A DNA stretch of 64,000 nt from Mesorhizobium carmichaelinearum. Lineage in GTDB: Bacteria > Pseudomonadota > Alphaproteobacteria > Rhizobiales > Rhizobiaceae. Position 1 is the stretch's first letter. Each line of letters starts with the position of its first letter. Shown here in pieces: positions 53,507 to 60,738 of the stretch. The stretch is from assembly GCF_900199455.1 (NCBI RefSeq), contig NZ_FZQR01000024.1:1-64000 (forward strand), in the 5' to 3' direction. A program made the translations under genes and the position numbers. Below the pieces are notes generated by a model. That model had not been told where the DNA came from and made no database searches. It saw nothing but the letters and a program-made list of their open reading frames with translations.

Positions 53507-53752
53507 TTGGTCTTGGCCGGGGATACCGCTATCTATGACCTGAAAGGGCTGAACTGCCCTTTGCCGGTACTGAAGGCAAAGAAGCGCCTGGCCGGGATGC
53601 AGCCTGGCAGCCGGCTGTGGCTCGAAACCACCGATCCGCTGGCTGTCATCGATATTCCCGCCTTTTGCTCGGACGCCGGCCACCAGCTGATTGAAACAGC
53701 GGCCGTGTCAGGCGGCCATCGATTCCTGGTCGAGCGCGGCGAGACCGTCTGA
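53507..53752 (+). CDS. TusA-like sulfurtransferase family protein
   Basis: An 81-residue protein with the TusA/SirA motif NCPLPVLKAKK (Cys-Pro-x-Pro) near residue 17, beta-strands and helices in the usual order, and a closing VSGGHRFLVER. TusA relays sulfur to tRNA 2-thiouridine or cofactors. Start is TTG at 53507, or TTG 53513; no ATG is in frame. It follows the L,D-transpeptidase stop after 2 bases. It is convergent with the CobW-family gene. Confidence 0.85.
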   Translation: MVLAGDTAIYDLKGLNCPLPVLKAKKRLAGMQPGSRLWLETTDPLAVIDIPAFCSDAGHQLIETAAVSGGHRFLVERGETV

Positions 53753-53768
53753 ATTTCGATCTGAGACG

Positions 53769-54887
53769 CTATCTTCCGGCGATCGCCAGCGGGTTGTTTT
53801 CCAGCGCCACGCGGTCGGGCGTGTCGATCGACGGCCGGTTGGTGAAGGCGGCGAACAGCCGGCGCACATAATCCTCGGGCATATCGAGCGTAATCAGCAC
53901 GAGCCTTGTGCCGCGCTGGCCGTCCGGCCAGGCCGGCAGCCGCGCCGGCGGATGCAGGACCTTCTGCACGCCGTGGATGACCAGCGGCCGTGACGGATCT
54001 TCCCTGAGCTCGATCACGCCCTTCATGCGCAGCAGCTTGTCGCCATGCGTCGAACGCAGCAGGTCGAGGAACATCTCGATGGCCGAAAACGGCACCGGAC
54101 CGTCATGGACCAGCGAATAGGAGCGCACGCGCTGATCGTGGCGATGGCCATGATCGTGACTGTGATCGTGGTCATGGTTATGCCCATGGTGATGGTCGTG
54201 GGCATGATCATGCGCCGCCTCCTCGCCGAGCCAGCGCCGAACGTCGGCGGATTTGGTGGCGGGATTGGATAGGCCGCAGTCGAACAGCGCCGCCACGCCT
54301 GTTGTTGGATTGCCGGCATCAAGCAGTTCGGCACCTGGATTGACCTGCCGCAGGCGCGCCCGCAGCGCGTCGAGGTCGCCGGCATCGGTCACCAGGTCGG
54401 CCTTGCTCAGCACGATGCGGTCGGCGACGGCGACCTGCTTGACCGCCTCGACATGGGCATCGAGCGTGGCATTGCCATTGACCGCGTCGACCAGCGTGAT
54501 GACGCCGTCGAGCCGAAAAGCCTGGACGAGTGCGGGATGCGCCATGATCGACTGCAGCACCGGCGCCGGGTCGGCAAGGCCCGTGGTCTCGACGATGACA
54601 CGGGCAAGCCGGGCGATGCGGCCGGTCTGCAGCCGGTCGACGAGGTCGGCCAGCGTGTCGACCAGTTCGCCGCGCACGGTGCAGCACAGGCAGCCGTCCG
54701 AGAGCTGGATGATGCCGTCGGAGGCCTGTTCGACCAGCAAATGGTCGATCGCCACCTCGCCATATTCGTTGATGATGACCGCCGTGTCGGCCAGCGCCGG
54801 ATCCTTCAGCAGCCGGTTGAGCAACGTCGTCTTGCCGGCACCGAGGAAGCCGGTCAGCACCGAAACGGGGATCGGAAAGCCGCTCAT
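53769..54887 (-). CDS. CobW/COG0523 family GTPase with His-rich segment
   Basis: A 372-residue metallochaperone-type GTPase. Walker A is GFLGAGKT at 13-20, the metal-binding CxCC is C66-C69 in LSDGCLCCT, and the G-domain TKAD-like motif is SKADLV. A histidine/aspartate-rich run (DHAHDHHHGHNHDHDHSHDHGHRHD, about residues 224-248) lies between the GTPase and the C-terminal domain. Family members deliver zinc or cobalt; the His-rich segment suggests zinc. ATG 54887 lies 4 bases after the carboxypeptidase stop. Despite the name, a cobalamin role is not established. Confidence 0.92.
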   Translation of the reverse strand: MSGFPIPVSVLTGFLGAGKTTLLNRLLKDPALADTAVIINEYGEVAIDHLLVEQASDGIIQLSDGCLCCTVRGELVDTLADLVDRLQTGRIARLARVIVETTGLADPAPVLQSIMAHPALVQAFRLDGVITLVDAVNGNATLDAHVEAVKQVAVADRIVLSKADLVTDAGDLDALRARLRQVNPGAELLDAGNPTTGVAALFDCGLSNPATKSADVRRWLGEEAAHDHAHDHHHGHNHDHDHSHDHGHRHDQRVRSYSLVHDGPVPFSAIEMFLDLLRSTHGDKLLRMKGVIELREDPSRPLVIHGVQKVLHPPARLPAWPDGQRGTRLVLITLDMPEDYVRRLFAAFTNRPSIDTPDRVALENNPLAIAGR

Positions 54888-54891
54888 CAGG

Positions 54892-56058
54892 TTAGTTCGC
54901 GGCCTTGACCGGCTGGTCACCCTGAGCTGCTGAACCCACCACTGCCGGGTCGGCGCCGGTCGGCGCCGGCCGATCGGGCCGCCAGCTTGGGATCGGCACG
55001 TCGGCATATTCCTGGCCGCCCTGGTCGAGCATCGCCTTCGGCGCCGGACCGGTGGCGCCACCGAGGCCGACGGCAACCAGCGTCGGCACATGGTCGAGCT
55101 TCTCCTGATAGGGCGATTTCGGCGCGTCCTTGGCCGCAGTGGCCGGTGGCGCCTCGGACTGCTCCTCCTTCGTCTTCTTCTTGCAGACCTCGTCATGCAT
55201 GTCGTTGGGCGAAACCGTGTCGCCATAGGGCGCCAGTGTTGCGACGGTGGCCGGGCCGGCGGCTTGCGTGTCAAACCCCTGGTCGAGCAGTTTTGCCGCG
55301 GCCTCGGCACGGCTGACCGCCGACTTCTCGCCAAGCACGACCGCGACCAGCGTGCGGCCGTTGCGCGTCGCCGAACCGATCATGTTGAAGCCGGAAGGGC
55401 AGACGAAACCCGTCTTCATGCCATCGGCGCCGGGATAGCGTCCGATCAGGAGATTGTAATTCGGAATGGCCTTCTTGCCGACAGCGAGGCCCTCGATCGA
55501 GAACCATGGCGCATATTGCGGGAACTCGCGGCGGATCGCCATCACCAGGACTGAAAGGTCACGCGCCGTCGTGTACTGGTCGGGCGAGTAAAGCCCGTTG
55601 GGATTGACGAAATGGGTGCCGTTCATGCCGAGCCGGGCCGCCTCGGCGTTCATCCTTTCGGCGAAGGCGGCCTGCGAACCTCCAACATTCTCGCCGACCG
55701 CCATGGCAATGTCATTGGCCGATTTGACCAACATCATCTTCAACGCATTGTCGAGCCGCATCACCGAGCCCGGCTTGAAACCCATCTTGCTTGGCGGTTC
55801 GCCGGCGGAGTGCTTGGTCACCTTGATCGGCGAATCGAGCTGGACTTCGCCCGCCGCGATCGCCCGGAAGGTCACATAGGCGGTCATCAGCTTGCTGAGC
55901 GAGGCCGGATACCAGCGTTTGAAGGCGTCCTGGTGCTGCAGGATCTGGCCGTTCTTCAGGTCGAAGACAACCACCGGATTGGCCAGCGCCGGCCCAGCCA
56001 GGACCGACAGCATGATTGCGCCAGCCGGGAATAGTTTGAGGAAATGCCTGTGCCGCAT
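54892..56058 (-). CDS. D-alanyl-D-alanine carboxypeptidase
   Basis: A 388-residue penicillin-binding protein of the DacF/S11 type that trims peptidoglycan stem peptides. A signal peptide (IMLSVLAGPALA) is followed by SLSK (Ser53, Lys56), SAN (113-115) and KTG (215-217). The C-terminal 110 residues are an alanine- and proline-rich tail. Long gene for the family. It is transcribed just before the CobW-family gene on the same strand (4-base gap). Confidence 0.93.
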   Translation of the reverse strand: MRHRHFLKLFPAGAIMLSVLAGPALANPVVVFDLKNGQILQHQDAFKRWYPASLSKLMTAYVTFRAIAAGEVQLDSPIKVTKHSAGEPPSKMGFKPGSVMRLDNALKMMLVKSANDIAMAVGENVGGSQAAFAERMNAEAARLGMNGTHFVNPNGLYSPDQYTTARDLSVLVMAIRREFPQYAPWFSIEGLAVGKKAIPNYNLLIGRYPGADGMKTGFVCPSGFNMIGSATRNGRTLVAVVLGEKSAVSRAEAAAKLLDQGFDTQAAGPATVATLAPYGDTVSPNDMHDEVCKKKTKEEQSEAPPATAAKDAPKSPYQEKLDHVPTLVAVGLGGATGPAPKAMLDQGGQEYADVPIPSWRPDRPAPTGADPAVVGSAAQGDQPVKAAN

Positions 56059-56225
56059 GATCTAATCCGAAATCGCCTCTTGCCGTAGTCGCCCCTGGCT
56101 CCGTAAGATTTCGTTACGTGACCGCCAGCATAATGAGTCCGTCCCTCAAAAACGGACTGCATCGGTGCGGTGCTATTTACCCTATGTGACGCCAACATGG
56201 CAAAGTGCCTGACAATCACAATTCC

Positions 56226-56265
56226 AAAACCCCGGGCACAATTGCAAAACCCGGGGCACAATTGC
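56226..56265. repeat. 20-bp tandem repeat, two copies
   Basis: AAAACCCCGGGCACAATTGC (56226-56245) is followed directly by AAAACCCGGGGCACAATTGC (56246-56265), differing at one base. It lies 48 bases upstream of the M20 amidohydrolase start, and a further partial copy (AGAAC) follows. Possible regulatory site or replication slippage. Confidence 0.7.
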
Positions 56266-56312
56266 AGAACACCAGGCTGAAGCCGGCTGCTCCAACAACG
56301 AATGGAACCATC

Positions 56313-57476
56313 ATGCCAATCCTGAACCGCGCCGCTGAAATGCAGGACGAAGTTGCCGGCTGGCGCCGGCATCTGCACCAGACGCCGGAGCTGAACTTCG
56401 ATGTCTTCAAGACGGCGGCTTTCGTCACCGAAAAGCTGAAGGAGTTCGGTTGCGACGATGTGGTCACCGGCCTCGGCAAGACCGGCGTCGTCGGCATCAT
56501 CCGCGGCCGCCAGGGCGAAGGCGCCACCATCGGCCTGCGCGCCGACATGGATGCGCTGCCGCTCAACGAAATCACCGGCAAGCCTTACGCCTCGACCGTT
56601 CCGGGCAAGATGCACGCCTGCGGCCATGATGGCCACACGGCGATGCTTTTGGGTGCAGCCAAATATCTCGCCGAGACGCGCAATTTCGCCGGCTCCGTGG
56701 CGGTGATCTTCCAGCCGGCCGAGGAAGGTGGCGGCGGCGGCAACGAGATGGTCAAGGACGGCATGATGGAGCGCTTCGACATCTCGAAGGTTTTTGGCAT
56801 GCACAACATGCCGGGCCTGCCTGTCGGCCAGTTCGCCATTCGCCCGGGTCCGATCATGGCGGCGACGGCCGAATTCACCATCACCGTGAAAGGCAGGGGC
56901 GGCCATGCCGCCATGCCACACGGCACGATCGACCCGATCGTCATCACCAGCCAGCTGGTCGGCGCGCTGCAGACGATCGCCTCGCGCAGCACCGATCCGG
57001 TCGAGGCCGTGGTGGTCTCGGTGACAAAATTCCATGCCGGCGACGCCTACAACATCATTCCCGAATCGGCAGAGATCGCCGGCACCGTGCGCACCTTGCG
57101 CAAGGAGATCGCCAAAAAATCCGAGGAGCGCATCCGCACCATCTGCGACGGTCTGGCGACCGCCTTCGGCGCCAAGATCGAGGTCGACTACCAGGCAAAT
57201 TACCCCGTCACCTTCAATCATGCCGAGGAGACGGTGTTTGCCAGCGATATCGCCGCAACCGTCGCAGGCGACGCCCACGTCCACCGCGGCATCCAGCCGG
57301 TGATGGGCGGCGAGGATTTCTCTTACATGCTGGAAGCCCGCCCCGGCGCCTTCATCTTCATCGGCAATGGCGACACTGCCGGTCTTCACAACCCGGCCTA
57401 TGATTTCAACGACGAGGCCATCCCGCACGGTATGAGCTACTGGGTGAAACTGGCGGAAACCGCGCTCGCCGCCTGA
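56313..57476 (+). CDS. M20 family amidohydrolase (aminoacylase/carboxypeptidase type)
   Basis: A 387-residue zinc peptidase-fold enzyme. The metal-binding parts are GLRADMDALPLNE, MHACGHDGHTAMLLGAAKYL (Cys/His ligands), QPAEEGGGG with the catalytic glutamate, and the C-terminal VMGGEDFSYML. The dimerisation domain has the GRGGHAAMPH motif. Likely substrates are N-acyl amino acids or hippurate-type compounds. ATG 56313 is used; the frame extends upstream across the tandem repeat but that has no conserved sequence. Confidence 0.92.
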   Translation: MPILNRAAEMQDEVAGWRRHLHQTPELNFDVFKTAAFVTEKLKEFGCDDVVTGLGKTGVVGIIRGRQGEGATIGLRADMDALPLNEITGKPYASTVPGKMHACGHDGHTAMLLGAAKYLAETRNFAGSVAVIFQPAEEGGGGGNEMVKDGMMERFDISKVFGMHNMPGLPVGQFAIRPGPIMAATAEFTITVKGRGGHAAMPHGTIDPIVITSQLVGALQTIASRSTDPVEAVVVSVTKFHAGDAYNIIPESAEIAGTVRTLRKEIAKKSEERIRTICDGLATAFGAKIEVDYQANYPVTFNHAEETVFASDIAATVAGDAHVHRGIQPVMGGEDFSYMLEARPGAFIFIGNGDTAGLHNPAYDFNDEAIPHGMSYWVKLAETALAA

Positions 57477-57560
57477 TGGCTGCTGCGCAAAAGGCTGGCC
57501 GATTGCATGCGGCCGGCCTCTTGGCGAAACGGTCCGAAGCGGCTATGTGTCGGGCCGCGT

Positions 57561-57637
57561 GGTCCCGTAGCTCAGTAGGATAGAGCGGCAGATTCCTAAT
57601 CTGTAGGTCACAGGTTCGATTCCTGTCGGGATCACCA
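57561..57637 (+). tRNA. tRNA-Arg (anticodon CCU)
   Basis: A complete cloverleaf: acceptor GGTCCCG pairs with CGGGATC, the D-stem is GCTC/GAGC, the anticodon stem GCAGA pairs with TCTGT around TTCCTAA (anticodon CCT), and the T-arm is ACAGG-TTCGATT-CCTGT. The discriminator A and an encoded CCA end follow (57634-57637). It decodes AGG. Integrative elements often target such genes; a recombinase fragment lies just downstream. Confidence 0.96.
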
Positions 57638-57674
57638 CTCTGATGCAGCGGGATAGCTCGTCTCTCACTGAACG

Positions 57675-57989
57675 GAAAGCAGAGTGGATCCGGGTTGCGA
57701 AAGCCCAAGAGGGCTGCTGCTGGGTCCAATCAACCGGTAGATCAGCGAGCCGAGCCAGTCGCCGCGCAGTTAGGTTGGCAGGTTGATTGCCCGACAAGAT
57801 GCCGTCTACGATCGCCGGAGCGAGAAATGCTAGCGGCAATGCCCTGCTTAGGTCCGCGCGATGGATGCCGGTAATTTTCGAGAGTTCAGAGATGCTGCGA
57901 ACTGACCTATTTGTCAGAGCCAACAACATGGAGTGCGACTTGGCCAGTAGGTTGACTAGACTGGAGCGCGGAGCTTTTGCGCGCTTTAT
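57675..57989 (-). pseudogene. C-terminal fragment of a large serine recombinase
   Basis: The minus strand reads SLVNLLAKSHSMLLALTNRSV, SISELSKITGIHRADLSRAL, then PLAFLAPAIVDGILSGNQPANLTARRLARLADLPVDWTQQ. This matches the C-terminal end of resolvase/Pin-type large serine recombinases (AFLAP...ILxGxQPxxLTA..L...LPLDW). The N-terminal catalytic domain is absent, and the frame runs on into antisense of the tRNA. It is a remnant, 38 bases from tRNA-Arg. I see nothing else recognisable in 57990-58113. Confidence 0.7.
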
Positions 57990-58113
57990 TTGACCCCGAA
58001 GGCGGCCGTGCCCAGCAATTCGGCGGCGGCGTTGCCACAAAGCAATTTGTTCAACTCGGATGACCGGCACGCGCCGATGATGGCCAGGAACGGTTGAGGA
58101 AGGCATCGGCCGA

Positions 58114-59670
58114 ATGACATCGGGCATCCACCACATCACGCTGGTTACACGCAAGGTCCAGGCCAACGTCGATTTCTATGTCGGCTTTCTCGGACTGCGC
58201 CTGGTCAAGCGGACGGGTGGTTTCGAGGACGCCGAGCAACTGCATCTGTGTTATGGCGACAGCATTGGTTCGCCGGGATCCCTGATCACTTTCCTCGTGT
58301 GGGAGGACGGATCACCCGGCCGGATTGGCCTCGGTCAAGTCGCGGAAGTCGCGCTGTCCGTTCAGCCCGGCGCCATCGGCTTCTGGATCATGCGGTCGTT
58401 GCAATTCGGACTGAATGCGAGCGGACCGACGCAGGAATTCGGCGAGCCGGTGCTGCGCCTGACCGACCCGGATGGCGTAGCGATCAAGATCGTCGGAAGC
58501 GCGCTGCCCGCGCATGGGCCACCGGCCGACAGCCAGGGAATCGAGCCGGCCAACGCAATCCAGTGCATCCGCGGCGCGACGATTTTCTCGGCGGTCGCCG
58601 AGCAGACGTCGGCATTCCTGCAGGACTATTTCGGCTATCGCCCGCTCAAGCACGCCGGGACCGTGCAGCGCCTCGTCTCGGACAGTGGGGACGTTGTCGA
58701 TGTCCGTGACGCTGTCGGCTTCTGGCCGGGTGCGCCGGGAACCGGCGTCGTCGACCATATCGCCTTCCGCACGCCGGACGTCGCTGCGCTGGAGACGGTG
58801 GAACGCCGGCTTGCAAGCCTCAACTCCAGCGCCATCAATGTTCACGACCGCAAATATTTCGTATCGCTCTACGTCCGGGAGCCCGGAGAGACCTTGTTCG
58901 AACTCGCAACGGACGGACCCGGAATGATGGTCGATGAACCCATCGAAACCCTCGGCTCGGTGCTCTTCGTTCCGCCTTCCGACGCCGAGCGGGCGGAGGC
59001 CATCCGCACGCGGCTGCCGCAGTTTTCGTTGCCTGGCGAGGACCGCGTACGCTATCTCGACCTGCCCTTCGTGCACCGGTTCCATGTGCCATCCGACCCG
59101 GACGGCACGACGCTCGTTCTGTTGCATGGGACCGGCGGCAACGAGGCCGACCTGATGCCGTTCGCGGCGAGCCTGGCGCCGCGCGCTGCCTTGCTGGGGG
59201 TGCGCGGGCGCAGCGTCGAAGAAGGCACCTTGCGCTGGTTCCGCCGGTTTTCGGCAACAGCGTTCGATCAAGCCGACATAAGGGCCGAGGCAGCCGCCTT
59301 TGCCGCCTTCGTGGATGGTGCGATCGGCGGCTATCGGCTGGACACGAACAGACTGGCGTTCCTCGGATATTCCAACGGCGCCAACTTCCTTGTGGCGGCC
59401 ATGCTGCTGCATCCGCCCCTGGCCCAGCGCACCATCCTGCTTCGCCCCTCACTGGTCCTCGAGGCCCGGCCGGACGCAGATCTGTCGGGCTGCCGGATAG
59501 TGATGATCGAGGGACGCGATGATCCCTATGCATCGCTTCTCCCCGGTCTTGCGTCGGTCCTGAGCGAGCGTCACGCGACAGTGTCCGCGCTAACAGTGCC
59601 TGCGGGCCACGAACTGAGCGATGCCGATCTGCATGTCCTGGGACCGTCGATAGAAAACTGGCTCGCCTGA
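58114..59670 (+). CDS. Fused ring-cleaving dioxygenase (VOC) and alpha/beta hydrolase
   Basis: A 518-residue two-part protein. Residues about 1-295 hold two VOC modules of the MhqO-like ring-cleaving dioxygenase group (GIHHITLVTRKVQANVDFYVGFLGLRLVKRT, VDHIAFRTPDVAALETV, REPGETLFELATDGPG). Residues about 315-518 are an alpha/beta hydrolase of the phospholipase/carboxylesterase type, with LLHGTGGNEADL, the nucleophile in LGYSNGANF, Asp in EGRDDPY and His in PAGHELS. In Bacillus mhqO and mhqD are separate genes for quinone detoxification. GAGGAAGG precedes the ATG. It is followed by a cytochrome b561 gene after two bases. Confidence 0.9.
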   Translation: MTSGIHHITLVTRKVQANVDFYVGFLGLRLVKRTGGFEDAEQLHLCYGDSIGSPGSLITFLVWEDGSPGRIGLGQVAEVALSVQPGAIGFWIMRSLQFGLNASGPTQEFGEPVLRLTDPDGVAIKIVGSALPAHGPPADSQGIEPANAIQCIRGATIFSAVAEQTSAFLQDYFGYRPLKHAGTVQRLVSDSGDVVDVRDAVGFWPGAPGTGVVDHIAFRTPDVAALETVERRLASLNSSAINVHDRKYFVSLYVREPGETLFELATDGPGMMVDEPIETLGSVLFVPPSDAERAEAIRTRLPQFSLPGEDRVRYLDLPFVHRFHVPSDPDGTTLVLLHGTGGNEADLMPFAASLAPRAALLGVRGRSVEEGTLRWFRRFSATAFDQADIRAEAAAFAAFVDGAIGGYRLDTNRLAFLGYSNGANFLVAAMLLHPPLAQRTILLRPSLVLEARPDADLSGCRIVMIEGRDDPYASLLPGLASVLSERHATVSALTVPAGHELSDADLHVLGPSIENWLA

Positions 59671-59672
59671 CC

Positions 59673-60290
59673 ATGCGCACCCTTGATAACCGTCGGGCAG
59701 TGGAGGTGAGCGGGAAACCTCGCTCGCATTGGCATTTCGGCATTCGTCTGCTGCATTGGCTGACCGTAATCGCGCTCGCGGCGCAAATCGCCATTGCCTT
59801 CGGGCCGATGCGGGGGCCGGGCATGGCGATGATGAACTGGCTGCCGCTTCACATGTCGGTCGGCGTGACGATCCTGGCCATCATCGTCCTCAGGCTTTGC
59901 TGGCGCATCTTCACCCGGCCGCCCGCCAGGCCAACCTCACGGTTGATGCGGTTTGCGACGGCCTTCTTCCACATGGTTCTCTACGCCACGATCCTCGCCG
60001 TCCTGATAACGGGATGGCTGGGCTACCGGCCAATGCCTTTCATGCCTCCCGCACGGCTTTTCGGAGACTTGCCCGTGCCGTTGGCGCCATCGGTCGGCGC
60101 GCTGTCGGCAAGGGGCTTCGCGTTCGTGCATCAGAAGCTGGTCTGGATACTGCTTGGACTTGCCGGTATTCACGTCCTGGCTGCCCTCGCGCATTTCGTG
60201 CTGTTGCGCGATGGTGTCATGCAAAGCATGGTTTTTGGCCGATCGCGCACGGCCTCTCAGGACCAGAGCAATTCCAAGAACGACGTGTAA
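59673..60290 (+). CDS. Cytochrome b561 family protein
   Basis: A 205-residue four-helix membrane protein. Heme-ligand histidines are in HWHFGIRLLHW, LPLHMSVGV, FFHMVLY and GFAFVHQKLVW, the pattern of bacterial b561. It probably carries electrons to or from the quinone pool. It begins 2 bases after the dioxygenase/hydrolase fusion, so the two are one unit, perhaps in quinone metabolism. Its last nine codons lie in a fragment of the palindrome-ended repeat, which supplies the stop codon. Confidence 0.88.
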   Translation: MRTLDNRRAVEVSGKPRSHWHFGIRLLHWLTVIALAAQIAIAFGPMRGPGMAMMNWLPLHMSVGVTILAIIVLRLCWRIFTRPPARPTSRLMRFATAFFHMVLYATILAVLITGWLGYRPMPFMPPARLFGDLPVPLAPSVGALSARGFAFVHQKLVWILLGLAGIHVLAALAHFVLLRDGVMQSMVFGRSRTASQDQSNSKNDV

Positions 60291-60292
60291 CG
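60264..60292. repeat. Fragment of the palindrome-ended repeat, copy 3
   Basis: AGAGCAATTCCAAGAACGACGTGTAACGG matches the left end of copies 1 and 2 (AGAGCAATTCCAGG...GTGTGAAACGG-type) at about 23 of 29 positions. It forms the last codons and the stop codon of the cytochrome b561 gene. The right half of the unit is missing, so this is a decayed copy or a partial insertion. Confidence 0.6.
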
Positions 60293-60297
60293 GCTGA

Positions 60298-60732
60298 TCA
60301 CGCCGTCGCCCACAACCCTGCCGCAATGATCACCGCATAGCGTGCGGCCTTTCCTGTTGCGACAAGAGCGACGAACACGCCGAGGTTCACGCGTGCAGCC
60401 CCCGCCGCAAGGGTGAAAGCATCCCCGACGACCGGCAGCCAGGCAAACAACAACGTCCACTCGCCAAAGCGCCGGAACGTCCGGCATGCCTGTTCATAGC
60501 GATCCGCAGTGACAGGGAACCAGCTTCTGTTCCGCAGTGTGTCGATGCCACGCCCCAGAACCCAGTTAACCACGGAGCCGAGCGTGTTGCCTACCGTGGC
60601 GACGGCAAGCAGCAACGCGGGATCACCGCGGCCGGAGACGACAAGGCCGGCAAGCACCGCCTCCGACGAAACCGGCAGGACGGTTGCGGCGAGGAACGCA
60701 CTGAGGAACAGTGCGCCATAGAGCGCCGCCAC
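60298..60732 (-). CDS. YqaA family (VTT/DedA-like) membrane protein
   Basis: A 144-residue membrane protein of the YqaA/SNARE-associated VTT group. It has LFLSAFLAATVLPVSSEAVLAGLVVSG, AVATVGNTLGSVVNWVLGRG and FRRFGEWTLLFAWLPVVGDAFTLAAGAARVNLGVF, the usual pattern with re-entrant loops. The related DedA proteins act in lipid flipping. Translation seems to start at GTG 60732. It is 6 bases downstream of the multicopper oxidase gene on the same strand. Confidence 0.85.
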   Translation of the reverse strand: MAALYGALFLSAFLAATVLPVSSEAVLAGLVVSGRGDPALLLAVATVGNTLGSVVNWVLGRGIDTLRNRSWFPVTADRYEQACRTFRRFGEWTLLFAWLPVVGDAFTLAAGAARVNLGVFVALVATGKAARYAVIIAAGLWATA

Positions 60733-60738
60733 GCCGGA

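Noticed and set aside
56226-56265. CRISPR-like tandem repeat
   Set aside because: Two adjacent 20-bp copies without spacers; no array and no cas genes in the window.
57543-57674. An open frame running through tRNA-Arg on the minus strand (IPTGIEPVTYRLG)
   Set aside because: This is the antisense of the tRNA and its flank, a well-known false coding signal. Only the recombinase-like part (57675-57989) is kept as a remnant.
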